From Adenanthera pavonina (lineage: Eukaryota > Streptophyta > Magnoliopsida > Fabales > Fabaceae): 64,000 bases of DNA. Positions 1-12,480 of this stretch are shown piece after piece (the first letter of the stretch is position 1; every line of letters begins with the position of its first letter). Position numbers and translations under genes: made by a program. Where the stretch lies: positions 33,410,001 through 33,474,000 of the forward strand of contig JAIVEN010000001.1 in NCBI GenBank assembly GCA_026686845.1, given 5' to 3'. A model generated the notes under the pieces. The model ran no database searches, was not told where the DNA came from, and saw only the letters and a program-made list of their open reading frames with translations.

Positions 1-2033
1 ATTCAAGGATAGTGAATGGACCATATCCAAATATATTTTGGACTATGATAATTATTTTAATCCAAAAGTAATTTTTGGATATTCATGTACTAATTTAATG
101 ACAATTTCGACAAAAATATTTAATTGGTGCAGGTAAATTTAATCAGTAAATTTATTGAAACAATTTTTGGCCAAAAAATAAGGATAAACATGTCTGGACA
201 ATGGATTAGGATACAATGGGAATTCTATGAAAAGCTTTTAAATAAAGTAACTAAGATTAGACAAAAATTGACCATGGTTTATCTTATTTGGTATTTTTCC
301 TTTTAGTATTGAGTTAAGACATGAGTTAAGCCATTTCCTTCAGCTCCAACATGTGTGAAGCAGCAACAAACAAGAAGACAAGCACAAAAACTTTCAAGGC
401 AAAATAGGGAAAGCAAGAAGCAAAGTTTGGTCCTCAAACTTTCAAAGTAACATTTTGTGCCTATTCTCTTGTATATTCTAGTGTTTGTGAAGAGTTTTAT
501 GGGCTATTTTCTCTCATTTTCACCTCTGAAAATTTTAGCCTAGAGAGATAGTAGAGAAAGAAAATGGAGCCATGGCCAAAAGAGTATAAGAAAATACAAG
601 AATAGATTCCAAGAAACATGTATATGTGATTAGTTTGCAAATTGAAGGAGTAAATATTTTTCTTTATTTTTGGGTAATTTTTGGTCAAATTAGGGTTCAA
701 TATGGGAAGGGAATTTCATGATTTTGACCCCAAAAATGGATTTCTTGGATCCAAAAATGGTAGAAAGAAGTGTGTTGTACAATAAAAACCCAAAGCAAAT
801 CAAAATGAAAAGTTTAGGGTTTATTGCATACTTTGTGAATGAGGTTATGCAACTAATGGATTATGACCCTGTTTTATGATGTTATAAGATTCTAAGTGTG
901 AGGAGTTTAAATAAAGAGTGTACAAAGCTTGGAAAGGTTTGGAAAGCCCAAAGGTAGTTAACTAATCCTATTATGCATATACATTATTATTGTTGTCATT
1001 ATGCTAACTTAATGTATTTGTTAATTGAAATGATGTTGTGTGATGCTTTGGATTGGTTGGCTATGTTGTTTGAAGGGTATTTGATGCTGGAAATTTCATT
1101 ATTTTAAGGGGAGATGCTACCCAATTTTTTTAAAAATTAATTATACACAATTAACTTTAAATGAAAGCTTAATGCATTTTCATGAAAGTTTGCAATGTAT
1201 GATGATATATAGGCATGTACAGTAGTTACTACTAAGATTCTTTGAATTTCACCCCTTTCAAAATGTCTAACATTGTAGATCCAAGTTATGGCAAGGCTTT
1301 CCAATAGGCAAAAGGAAAGGAGAAAGAGGTTGCTCAATAAAATCAATTTGCTTTCCTTGGTGTATTGCTTGGAATATCTTGTAAAAATGATGTGTATGAT
1401 TTTAGGACTCTACTTGAATGTAATTATGTCTATCTAGATCTAACATAATGTAATATGCAAAGTGAAGATATGAAATGGCCATATATGTATGTATTAAGAT
1501 GTATTTTACAAAGTTGAATGATGTAAGTGGCCATTATGAGCACTATTGGAAAATACGTGTACTATATGGATCATTTGACGTATAATATATAAATATTTAT
1601 ATGGCTTAAACTAGATATGAATATATTTCCATAGACACCAAGATCACCCAATTTGGAGTTGTGTATGATTTATGGTGGTTTTTCAAATTTATAGTTAGAA
1701 TTAGGTTTTTCATAAATTGACCATTTCTATAGTACTTTTTAGAAAAAAAAAACTGTATGAATTGGCCAAGTAGATACCTACTTTCATATTGTTTTCATGT
1801 ATAGAATCTTTCAAGCTATGGTTAGAGACTTGAACTATATCAATATGATTTTTCTTGATTTAGTTATGAATTTTCAAATTTCATTAGATAAAATGAGATT
1901 AACCAAAGGAATAGTATCCGAAAATGAAAAAATTGGTTTAAGTTATTTTATGCAATCAAGTCTCTAATCATGCATTGATGGATTTGAATGGAGTCTAATA
2001 CATGAGAAATAGGTCTAAGCATGAGGTGTGACA
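1..2033 (+). mobile_element. Ty3/gypsy-like LTR, 3' part (left end outside window)
   Basis: Non-coding sequence that parallels the solo LTR at 23466-26751: the same landmarks occur in the same order (tgaatggacc near 12, ttttggccaaaaa near 168, ccccaaaaatgga near 730, catgta-agaat near 1797). It ends in ggtgtgaca, a variant of the family end ggtgttaca. No reading frame is conserved. It is directly followed by the 3' end of a second LTR of the same family, so it may be a solo LTR inserted in the 5' LTR of the element that follows. The left TSD cannot be checked. Confidence 0.7.
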
Positions 2034-2300
2034 AGTAAAATCCTATTTTATATTTTTTTCATGTAGAGAATGTTTTAAATTATTTTTAGAGACATGAATC
2101 ACCTCAATAAGATTTTTATAGAATTAGTTATGGATTTTCAAAGTTTGGTTGATAAAAGGAACTTACCAAATGAATAATTACTCATAAAAGTAAAACTTTC
2201 TGATCTAGTCCCTCAAGTGATTCAAGCTTCTTAGCATGGTTTAATGGACTTAAGTGAGGTCCAACACATGGGTAACATGGTCTAAAGCTAAGGTGTTATA
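2034..2300 (+). mobile_element. Gypsy-like LTR 3' end with decayed primer-binding site behind it
   Basis: These bases repeat the last 270 bp of the family LTR (catgtagagaatg, tgattcaagcttctta, ggtctaaagctaaggtgtta). The end aggtgttata is followed after four bases by tggtat (2305-2310) and gagc (2317-2320), which resembles a tRNA-Met-type PBS (tggtatcagagc) broken by a small insertion. I infer that this is the 5' LTR end of the decayed element whose gag and RT lie downstream. Confidence 0.55.
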
Positions 2301-4110
2301 CTTTTGGTATAATTAAGAGCAAAGATCTGGGCAAATCTTTGCAGCAAGAAATGAAAGTAATCCTCTTTGTTGTGGTTTTCCCTTTGAAGGAGGAGCAATA
2401 TTTCTTATGAAAATCTGGCCTACGAATGTATTAGTGGTAGTTACTGTATTAGTTAAAGATGTTTTACAGATTTTCTTTCCTTAGGTCTTGAAACATTTCA
2501 GAGTTAGATCGTAGTTAGTTTCTATCAGTAAAGAGATGATATAAGGTCACAAAGGATCCTAGTAGGGTTCAAAGATCACAGCAGATCTCATCGTTACAGT
2601 AGACAAAGTATGAGGTTGTAGTAGACCTCTAAAGAGATGAGAAAGATTGATAAGCCTACAGTTCTGATAGTTCTCTAAAAGAGGATGGCCTAGGATGATT
2701 TTTAGAAAGATATAAAACATTGTTAATCAGTAGCTAGTATGAATGTTTACCTAAATTTTTTTTTAATGCCAAGCCATTGACTAGAAAGTAGCTTAGAAAT
2801 GTAATGGTAGGTGATGCTAATGACTATGAAGAGCAAGTATCTTGCCTACAAATTAGCATCAGTGGTGAAATGCTTCTAGTGAAGAATATAAGAGGCTAGT
2901 AAGGAATAAAAGATAGTTATGAAAAGAATCAATGGAGAAAACTAATGTAAGATTCAAAAGAAGGTAAGTTAGAAAAGATCAATGGTTAATAGCAGAAATA
3001 GGAAATTAGTCTAAGCCTAATCAAGGTCTTATGAAGGAAAACACATGATCTAACAAAACTTTCAATGATGGCAGCCATATAGTGATCACTAGTTGAAAGG
3101 ATTACCTGGATTTAGAAAGTGACCTTATAGCAGTGGTCCTTCCAAGTGCAGTCCTTTCAAAGCAGGTAAATGCACATCTAAATGAAGAAGCAGATCAACC
3201 TATAAGTTATGATACATGTCATGATGGATTTGGGAGGATATGTTCAAAATCTAGACTTTCTCATAACTGTATTAAAAGCAAAGGAATTCTTAAAAGGCAT
3301 CATGATCATAGGTCCCCTACAAAAGAATAGGTTATGCAAACACTTGATGCCATATCAAATTAAAAGTTCTAGAAAGGATTATACCAAAATTAAGTGTTTT
3401 GAACTTTAGAAGACTATGTCATTGCCTATATGGTCAAGGCAGAGCACTATCAGGAAGAAGAAACGGAGGCGATAAAAGTCTCAGAAGAAGAGCTAAAGGA
3501 GGATTTGAAGAAAGATCTTGTGGAGATACTAGATGGCAATGATAAGTCTAACATTAGTATTGAAACCCCATTAACTCAATGTAATGTACGTATAAAGGGA
3601 GTATGTATATATAGTTATGATGTATAGGCAGCAAGATTTTAATTTATTAGTAGTAAAATAGAAAGACCAGGGGTTAACATATGATGATGGATTTTGACTA
3701 GTGATGATATAATGAAAGTAGTAGTTAACGTAATTATGGAGTTCAATTTATTATTATTCACAATTAATAATTGCAAGAGTGGTTAAGATACAAAGGGGTG
3801 CATAGCAAAGGCTGATAGTATAAGCACAAACCTCTCAAATGACTTTGGTAGCAGTAAATGAATGTACTCCCTATTTAGAACCCTTGAAAACGATCCTTAA
3901 TTGTTGGGATTAGCACTAAAAGACTATTGAGTAACTACAAGAGGTAGTCAATGCTCAAGGATAATAGGGAAAAAGCTAAAGCCTTTAAAGTTCCTCCTAT
4001 ACTGTAACAACCTCAAGTAGATCAGTAAGTTCCTACGAGACAAGTTGTAGGGAAATTGGTTACGAGTTCTAACCACCAACATATAATTGCGTAATCTAGA
4101 AAGTATTAGC
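2301..4110 (+). other. Decayed interior, no recognisable gene
   Basis: About 1.8 kb between the LTR end and the first recognisable gag sequence. It is rich in stops on both strands. The longest open stretches (3133-3330 and 3430-3627, plus strand) encode 65 residues each; the second is acidic and Glu/Lys-rich. I recognise no domain. It is probably leader or decayed internal sequence of the same gypsy element. Confidence 0.4.
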
Positions 4111-4640
4111 TTCCATCTTTTGATGGTAAATTTGACATGCAAGAGGCTAAGGATTGGATCATGAGCCTAAAAAAATGTTTTCGAGATAATAAGCTGCACA
4201 TCAGAAATCTAGGCTTTGAATGGCAACTTATATGTTAGAAAAAGGAGGCTGACTAATTGTGGTAGGATAAAGAGCAAATTGTTCAATCAAGGGGCATGCC
4301 ATTGATTAGGAAGTATTACTAGAATAGTTGTGCAAGAAGTATTTTTTTCCAATTTGTAAGAGATGAAAGGAAGTGGAATTTATAATGATCTGCCAAGATG
4401 AGAAAATATCAGTCAATGAATATGTAGCAAGGAGTAATTAATTGACACAGTATTCAATCTTCCTCCAATAGTATGTTGAAAAGGGATGGACAATTAAGAA
4501 ACTAGAAAAGGGGTCTAAAAGCTAACAATAAGAGAAATGGTTGCCCTAACATGAATTCAGACTTTTAATTCACTAATTAGAGTGAGTAAAATTACTAAGA
4601 ATAGTCTAAATCACAAGTATGTTGTACTAGCACTTCCGGC
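4111..4640 (+). pseudogene. Ty3/gypsy (chromovirus-like) gag relic
   Basis: Conceptual translation, switching frames past many stops, shows the retrotransposon gag (capsid) signature in order: FDGKFDMQEAKDWI near 4117-4160, a Tyr-Met-Leu-Glu-x-Glu-Ala-Asp-type block near 4230, RGMP near 4295, a KYFFP-like block near 4340, and an ISVNEYVA block near 4408-4430. In intact chromoviruses this is the capsid region. Both frameshifts and nonsense codons are present, so it is an old pseudogene. It lies between the LTR end/PBS relic and the RT relic in the order expected for one plus-strand element. Confidence 0.65.
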
Positions 4641-4697
4641 TACTAGTAATAGTAAGAAACTAAGAATGAAATAGCAGTAAATAAGTAAGTAAGAGTG

Positions 4698-4870
4698 AGA
4701 AGCCCAAGTGAGCAAAGAGAAGAAATCCTCTATATGATAAAAGCAATCGAGGCAAGGTAGATGGGAGGTAGCTCGTTAGGAGAAGCCCAATTGAGCAAAA
4801 AGAAGAAATCCTCTATCAGATGAAAGTCACCAAGGCAAAGTAAGGGAGGTGGCTCTATGGGTGATGCCCA
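4698..4870 (+). repeat. Tandem duplication, period about 83 bp
   Basis: Two diverged copies beginning agaagcccaa at 4698 and 4781 share agaagaaatcctctat and a ggcaa-gta-gggaggt block. A third start, gatgcccaactgagcaa, is visible near 4863. The repeat lies downstream of the gag relic and has no coding value now. Confidence 0.7.
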
Positions 4871-5579
4871 ACTGAGCAAGAATGAGTTATGGTGATAGGC
4901 CGAGGGCTAGATTCTGACTGAGCTAGTGAGAGACTTTTGAAAGGTTAAGAAGTTTCCCTAAAGTTGCTAGACTACTAAGTAACTATTGGCTGAATAGCTA
5001 AGACAGTTATATATGAGAACAATAAAGCAGAAATGTTGTAAGAATAAAGAGTAGTAACCTTTGCCTTAATATTATTTAAACCCTAACTCACAGAGAGCCA
5101 GAAGATTTCAAAGGTTATGATAAGATAAGCAAAGTATATGGTCCAGGGGTATGTTTATATGTAAAGGCATAGTGGTAAATAGAATCTCTAAGCTAACAAA
5201 AGCTAGAAGTAAAAAGAAGCAGTATGAGTATAGGGATTGAATGCCCAAGAGATAAAGCAGTAAGTTATCCAAAGGTCCCACAAACAAGTTATGGCTTAAA
5301 AAGGAAGCCTATTGCTATATTCTCTAAGTCCAGTATTAGCATGAGTGCAATAAAACCCCTTAGCATTTTGTGGTCAAATGTGCTCTAGTGGGGGAAGTTC
5401 TAAGATGGGTGACCTACTAGGAGGTATAAGAAAGATGTACAAAGTTAGAAAGGAAAGATGTTCTAATAGTTAAATGTGGGCACTATGAATTATGATGATA
5501 TCAATTACTCATATTAAGGCACCTGATAGGCTACATGAATAGAAGTATGAACAATTTATTATGGTTCTCAAAGATGATA

Positions 5580-5929
5580 AGCAAAAAATACTATGAATCT
5601 TTAAATGAGCATGAAAGACAACTGAGAATTTTCAAGTTGTTATGAACAAATCAAAGACTTGCTAAACTTAGTAAATGAGAGCTGGGCTCTGAAAAGTACG
5701 ATTAATAGGTTACAAAATCTTTTATAAGGATCACATTAGATTCTAGTAAAGTGAGTGCAGCTATAAAATGGGAGAGACTAAACACTATAATAGAGAAGAG
5801 AGGTGTCCAAGTTTAGCAAGATGCTATGAAAACCTTTTCTCAGTTTGTCTTATCGCTCAACTAAAAGCTAAAGTTTTTTGTGGGAAAGGAATTATCAAAT
5901 GAATTTTTATGAGCTATTAAGGATAAACC
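5580..5929 (+). pseudogene. Ty3/gypsy reverse transcriptase C-terminal relic
   Basis: Broken frames match the end of a chromovirus-type RT: a block like NEHERQLRIFKLL, then a version of the SKCEF motif in which the Cys codon is now TGA (near 5690), then DSSKVSAAIKWER near 5743-5780 (family form DPSKVxAxxxWxRP), and a final FSQF...LKFFVGKE block near 5840-5890. The catalytic centre is not recognisable. The relic is interrupted at 5930 by an unrelated sequence starting TGTTGGG. Confidence 0.65.
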
Positions 5930-6604
5930 TGTTGGGAATTTAGGTACACGCATAGCGGATAACAACACCAAATTCCTTCCATGAATTTGTCAATGTTGCT
6001 TAAATCTAGATGTAGAAAAGAATTTTTACCTTTGATGCGTAACTTTTCAGGTTTTCTTCTACTATCAAACCTTAGGAATTGATACTTCTGATCAGCTCCC
6101 TCTACCGATATCCACATGAATGGTGAATCCAACTCGAATGGCATGCTAGCACTGCTGTTCTTGAACGTCTCTATGCATCTATACACTTCCTCTCTTTAAG
6201 TGTGCGGCCGCTCACTCTCTCTTGGGTGGGAGGAGACTTTCTTAATTCTATATCAGATAACTCTAGTCTTTATCATATATAGATAGGGTTTTGTATTTGA
6301 TTAATTTAAATCAATTATTTAAATTACATCAAATCTTAATTAAATAGATTAGTTTAAATTTAAATCTATCACATAGAATTAAATTTAAAACTAATTCATT
6401 TAAATTAATTAAATGATATATATATTTCAAAATATATTTAATATATGAAATATGTATAATATATCAAACATATATATACCGCCCTTCTCATAAAGTATTC
6501 TACCTGGTTTAACGACAGCTACACAATATTCAGGAGATCCTTTTCCTCACCCCATACGTGTTTCTGTAGGTCTTACTGTAACCAGTTTTTCTAGAAATAT
6601 GTAA
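5930..6604 (+). mobile_element. Putative copia-type LTR or small LTR-like insertion
   Basis: At 5930 the gypsy RT relic stops and a sequence beginning TGTTGGGAATT starts, which is the usual opening of many plant copia LTRs. It differs in composition from its surroundings: a GC-richer first 300 bp, then a very AT-rich block (6290-6480). At about 6605 gypsy LTR sequence resumes. A minus-strand open stretch of 89 codons (5917-6186) has no recognisable domain. I found neither a matching 3' end nor a TSD, so the type is uncertain. Confidence 0.35.
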
Positions 6605-6964
6605 GGAGATATGAATTTTTTAAATTTAAGGCCAAAATCCTAGGAAGGAGAAAAATGACCAAGTCTAAGGTAAATTTTGTGGATTGAACTCTATGAATTA
6701 ATCAAATGAAGTTACTACTTTATATTTTTTTCATGTAGAAAATATTTTTAGCTACTTCTAGAAACTTGAATCACTTGCATGTAATTTTTGTAGAATTAGT
6801 TATGAATTTTCAAATTTTGGTCAGTAAAATAGAAAACACCACACGAACAATACCTAATTTATTGAAAATTCATTTTTTTTATGTGATTCAAGCTTTCAAT
6901 CATGAATAGCTGAACTCTAATAAGGTCTAATACATGCGAGATAAAACTAAAAGTAAGGTGTACA
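6605..6964 (+). mobile_element. Gypsy-like LTR 3'-end fragment
   Basis: Repeats the terminal part of the family LTR: aaatttaaggccaaaatcc near 6620 (compare 26403), catgtagaaaat near 6733, gtagaattagttatgaatttt near 6790, ending aaggtgtaca at 6964, a one-base-shorter form of the family end ggtgttaca. Its upstream part is missing. It abuts another LTR of the same family in the same orientation. Confidence 0.65.
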
Positions 6965-8913
6965 AATAGGATGAATTCTTCTTTTTCCTCCTCTAAGTTC
7001 AGATTTCAGCCAAGGCATTGGTTAAGGGAAGGAGTGTTCTTCTACATGAAAATCATAAGAAGTCATGAGAAAGGTCAAGAAAGTATGATTTCCAAGAGAC
7101 TAAAGGATTATTTCATGAAATTTTTTCTTCCATTCTTAGGGTTTATATAGGCCAAAACAAGGGTTCCATTTTGAGTGGGAATTTCATTTTTTTTATACCA
7201 AAAATGATTTCCTCATAGTGCAAAAACCTAAGAACAAGTATGGGTTTCATGAAAAAGGCAAAGGATAGGTATATGGAATTTTTAGGGTTTTGTGAGTCTT
7301 TAAGAAGTAACTCATGAGACCAGTGAATAAAGAGTGTTTGATGATGTATTAGGAATTGGTAAAGCCCAAGTAAGCTCTCGAAAGGGGTGAAACAAATTGG
7401 TGAAGCATTGGAATCAAGATGGACAGCAACCAAGATAGCTAAATTTCATTTTTGCTCTTTATTATCTTGCTATGTTTTAAAATGTTTTATGATGTGCCAT
7501 ATTGTGTATTTGATGAATGATGATTGTTTCAATTGCTTAATAATGAGGGATTTGTGCCAGGATGTCCATTCACTAAGCCATTATATTATTGAAATTTTTA
7601 TGAATAGTATGGTATTTTATGACCTATTAAGGTTTTATGATGTTTCTATGATATTTTCGTGGCCTGCATGATAATACTATATGTAAAATGTGACATGCTA
7701 CCAAGATTTCCAAAATCTCACCACCTAAAGTATTAACATGATTAAGCAAGCTATGACAACGGAGTCCCGACAGCTAAGGAGAATGAAGAAGAGAATGGTG
7801 CTTGATGATGATTTCAAGCTATGATTCTAAATTTTGAAATAATGTATAAGCTTATGTATGTACTTTTAGAGCTGTACCACTATGCTATTAGCCCTTATGA
7901 GCACAATGAAATGTATGTATAGATTTGGAATATGGAATGATCATGTCAGCATGTTATGAAGTTTAATTTGCTAGGTTGTATTACAAGAAGTTCATTCTAT
8001 AGCATTGAAAGTAAAGTCAACACTATTTGACCTTCATAGGGCAATCAATATAAGTGTTATATATGCTCTAAAAGTAAATATCATGAGTGTTCCAAAGAGC
8101 TAATATGCTCTAAAAGTAGATATCATGAGATTTCCAAAGAGCCCAAGAACACCTAAATAGGACATGTACATGATTTATAACAAGTTTTTAAAGATAAGGG
8201 TTAAAACCAAACAGAATGTGGAAAACTAAGATTTTTACTGCAAGTATTGTTTGTTTTATAAGGAAGTATAAAATCACATAAAGCTCCAAAAATTCAATCA
8301 TTTTCATGGAAAGATATATGTCTTAAGTTCAATATGCCACTAGTTTGAATGTAATTGGAGCTTATAATAAGAGTTATGCACATTTTCATAAAACTATTCT
8401 AGTAATAATTATGTATTGCCCTTAATGATTTATAATGATACTATACCCTATTCTAGTTGAATAAATGTACAAGAAAAATATAATTGTAAAATAGACATAC
8501 AAAGCTTTTCAATGACGAAAAGAAAGCACAAATTGTCTCTGTATAGGATGAGAAATAAAATTATAAATAAATGCCAGAAAATTGGAAGGATAGAAATTAA
8601 CCATTTGAACAGTGAAATTTGTGCTAAATATTGTAATAATTGGCATTTTAAAGTCATGTTTCATATTTTTGATTTGTAGAAAATGTTTTAAGCTATTTTA
8701 AGAGACTTGAATCACCTTGATATAATTTTTGTAGAATTAGTTATGAATTTTCAAAATTAAGTAGAAAAAAGGGACTTACCAAATGAATACTAACTCAGAA
8801 AAGTAAAACTTTTTTATTTCATCTCTCAAGTGATTCAAGCTTCTAAACATGATTTAATGGTCATAAGTAAGGTCTAATATGTGGTTAACATGGTCTAAAG
8901 TTAAAGTGTTGCA
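6965..8913 (+). mobile_element. Gypsy-like LTR, middle and 3' part
   Basis: Corresponds to the last two thirds of the family LTR. Shared landmarks include gggaatttcat with accaaaaatgatttcctc (7168-7215), the fused block gccactagtttgaatgtaattggagc (8337-8362) and ttaaagtgttgca at the end (8901-8913). It is plausibly the 3' LTR of the decayed element whose gag and RT lie at 4111-5929. It is followed directly by a minus-strand copy that starts mid-LTR, which suggests insertion into that copy. Confidence 0.65.
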
Positions 8914-10494
8914 TTCATACCATCAAATATGCCATAAAACATCATATAATCATGTTAAAGCATCAAATACCATATTGTTACATAAAAATTTTGGCAAAGT
9001 TTTTCCTTAGAAAATAGACATACCGGAGAAAAATCCTTACATTATATTCAGCCAAAACAGTCACTCATCATCAAAACAACAATATGGCAAGTTATAACAC
9101 ATACTAAGGCATAATAATATAATATAAAGCAAGAAAAAGAAATTTTCTACCTTTATGTAACCTTTGATCTTTCCTCTTATTTCCAACCTTTTTCATTGAT
9201 CAAACACTAACTTAACCAATATTTTCCAAGGGTTGCTTCATAAAGAATCACTCAAACCCTAAAATCTCATATTCTTTATCTTTTGCCTTTTCTTGAAACC
9301 AACACTTGTTGTAAGGTAATTCCATCATGATGAATCCATTTTTGGCATCATTTTCATGATATTCCAACTCCTTTCCCACCATATGTTCTAGCCAAAACTG
9401 ACCTTAAGTGAGAAAGAAAAGAAATTTCTTTGCAAATCTTCATAAACTCGTGAAAACATATTTTCTTGAAACTTTCTCATGCTTTGTTTTAATTTTCTTC
9501 GAAAGAAACACTTTCCCTCTTACACTCTTGTCTTGACCGAAATTCATAACCCAAGAGAAGGAGGAGAAAATTCATCCCAACTATCTAAAACTTAAAGTAA
9601 AAACCTTAGAGGATCAAGAGAATGAACTTACTTTAAAACCTTGATCTTTCTCTTCTTCCTTTTCCTTTTCTTCTCTTTTGCCTCTTCTCTCTTCATTGGG
9701 AGTGTTTGCTGCACACTTGCTCTCTTTCTTTCATGTCTAAATCGGCTAAGAGGAAGGAGTTTATATAAAGAAAGCAATTTCACAAGTTTATGCCAAGTGT
9801 TCATCAAGAAGCTTCAAGATAACTCAAGAGAAAAAATAAAATATTTCATTCCCTCATGTGCTGAAAAATCATGCCACTAAGGAGGGAAAGAGTGTCCAAA
9901 ATACTTCATATTTTTCTTAGTCCATATATATCTTGTATTTGTTACTTTTTACCTGGATTGTTAAAGTTACTTTTGCAATATTTTATTACTTTATGCATGC
10001 AGGATTAAACTAAGTTGGAATCTCTATTTAATTTAATATCCTGTCACAAACAGTATTTACATGGGGCCCACATACTTTTCTTTTTTACTTTTTCTATTTT
10101 TGTGGCGCCCACAATTCTTTTTGTCTTTTCTGTATAATTGTATTATTTTTTGTAGTCTATTTCTTTTCAAATTAAACCCTTTGAACTCAATACATTATTT
10201 CATTGGATCTAGCATGTCATGAGTTTCATTTGACAGTAATTTTGTAAAATTTCAAAACTACCCCTAGAGGGACCAAATTACAGATAAATTTTCCTCAGGG
10301 ACCTAGTTACAAATATTTTTAGGGACTAGGTTGCAAATATTTTTAATCTGGACTAAATAGCAATTTATTTTTCATAAAAACTTAGCATATAAAACCACCA
10401 ATTTATCCCTTTCTTTCATTCAAATTTTGCACCACATGTCATCTTATCACATTCTTATACATTTTGTGATATCTAGAAAATTACGGATGTTACA
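8914..10494 (-). mobile_element. Gypsy-like LTR fragment, reverse orientation
   Basis: Parallels the minus-strand solo LTR at 16513-19297 from its middle to its outer end: the shared blocks are ccacatacttttctttt (10069 and 18757), ggcaagttata (9089 and 17940) and the end ggatgttaca (10485-10494; ggatattaca at 19288-19297). Read on the minus strand, the end is TGTAACATCC. The missing part begins exactly where the plus-strand LTR ends at 8913. Confidence 0.7.
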
Positions 10495-10608
10495 TAAGGT
10501 GTAGGTTTTCTAAAATAGCATGTTTTCAATTTTTTAGTTCATTTGATTGAGTGATTCAATGTTATGTATGGATTTGTTGCTTGTTGGTTCAATTGATTCT
10601 GATAAATA

Positions 10609-10786
10609 TTGAGGCAACCTGGAGGACCAAATTGGGAGGTTGTACTTGGAAGAAGGGATTTGTTGACAGGAAACAAAACTCTTGCAAAATGTACAGTGCT
10701 TCCAAGTCCATCTTCTAGCCTAAGCACCCTTATCTCTACATTTAAAGCTCAAAGCCTCTCTATCAAGGACATGGTTGCCATATATG
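10609..10786 (+). pseudogene. Class III peroxidase, isolated exon fragment
   Basis: An open frame contains GGPNWEVVLGRRD, followed by a ...LPSPSSSLSTLISTFKAQSLSIKDMVAIYG stretch that matches the secretory plant peroxidase region between the GGPxWxVxLGRRDS motif and the distal part of the heme pocket. An AG precedes the motif (10612-10613), and a GT donor follows the Gly codon at 10787. This is where the last intron of three-intron peroxidase genes lies, just before the proximal His (AHTIG) exon. Neither neighbouring exon is visible: the heme-ligand His exon is missing downstream and the distal His exon upstream. The frame is open, but the fragment cannot make an enzyme alone. It sits next to a retrotransposon LTR end at 10494. 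Confidence 0.8.
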
Positions 10787-12480
10787 GTATATAACTTTAT
10801 CTTCCTCTTTTCGATTCCCTTATTTTCTTTTCGAATTAATTCTTTTGTGTTTAATGACAACAACTATTTTCTTGGCCTAAAATAAAGAAAAAACTACTTT
10901 TTTCATCTGTATATATGTGAGTGACTTTTATACCCATATTTTAGTTAGAGATGATAATTTATATTTGATATGTTGTTTCATGATTTGTCCATTGCAATCC
11001 TTCAATGGTTACGAATATATAATTATTGGAAATCTTATCACTTATCACCCGCATTGTGCAAGAAATATATAAACAATTATGTTCAACTTTTTTATTACTA
11101 CCGAGTCATTACTAAGAAGAAATATTCAGCTACAATAGTTTTTGCATTGTTTAATGTTGAATTCAATTTGATTGGTATGATGAAGTAAAGAAAGTTTGAA
11201 ACACTATTATGCATTGTTGTAATTTTCTTTTCCTGATTCTGTTGGGTGGGTAGGTTGAAAAATCTGACATACATACATGGGTCAAGACCCTAAGTTGCAT
11301 TTTTTGGGACTTCAACTTTTGGTCAAATTTAAAATCTACAATTTGTATCCAAACTAAATGATATTTGCACTTGAGTAAAGCTAGTAGCTTGATAGGTAAT
11401 GAATCATTTCAATTGGTTGAGTAGAGTAGTTAATGGCGTAAAAGTAGAAACAAAGAGAACCAACTTGCAATGTCACCTTGCTAACTATTCCAAGTTTGTA
11501 GATTTAATAGCTGGAGTCTTCAAGTTGGTCTCTAAATAACCATGATAGTTTTACGTAGGTGAGAATATCTACCTAACTTGTATTATGCAGGCCATATTCT
11601 ATTAATAAGAGTAGGCTCTGTATCATTGGTTGTTGAATCAATTTGGTTATTTCCTTTTAGCAAATTATCTTACTATTTCTTTCAAAAGAAGAAGTAGAAA
11701 CTGAACAAATTGTGATAATATGCCCATAGTCTCATACACTTCATATTTCTTCCTCTGTCATCAGCTAAGCTTAACTCACCTGTTAATTTCATTCTTTTAT
11801 CATTGCCTAGTGATTCAATGTTTAATCAATGCTTATAACTTCTCTTTTTCCTTAAGCTTGGAAAGTTGGAATTTGGGAATATTGTTTTGATTTGTGAAAT
11901 AGTGCTTTGGAAGCTTGATTGAGTTAAATGATATTTGAGGTAATTTCATTCTTTTTCCCTTGTTATGCATTGAGTATATGGCTATGTTTGTATGTGTTTG
12001 CTAAGCACCACTCCTTCTCCTTTTGCACTTTGTAAATAGGTTATAAGTTTCTTTATCTTGTCATTTGATCTTTGTCACGATTTCTATGTTTCCCTTGGTT
12101 GCTTATTTTACTCTTCCTAGTTGATGCTGCTTGTGACTAGCTTAACTCTTCTTTGTGTTTGGTCTATTACTAAATGCTATGTTGGTTCTGTTGATGGTTT
12201 CAGCTATAAACTTAGTCATAATGACATTGTGCAATAAATCTATTATTGTAGATATTCCTTTAGTTGCTCTTTTTTCAGTTAATTTTTAAGGTGTTCTTAA
12301 TGTTTCAGCTTCATTAAATCATGCTATGATGCCTCGATGCTATTGGATGATAGCTATGGTAGTAAAAATAGATCAATTAAGATGCAAGCTCTTCCAAACC
12401 AAACCTTGAGAGGCTTTGACACAATTTTTTTTATTTAGTTGACTAAGTCTATTGTCATCTTTTCTTTATTTTCTAATTAT
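10787..12480. other. Intergenic stretch without recognisable gene
   Basis: AT-rich and stop-rich. It probably starts with intron sequence of the peroxidase fragment. I see no second peroxidase exon, no LTR ends and no TIRs. The longest open stretch (10970-11188, plus strand, 72 codons) has no recognisable motif. Confidence 0.5.

Noticed and set aside
5917..6186. 89-codon minus-strand frame at the TGTTGGG insertion as a host gene
   Set aside because: Crosses the insertion boundary at 5930 and has no recognisable domain.
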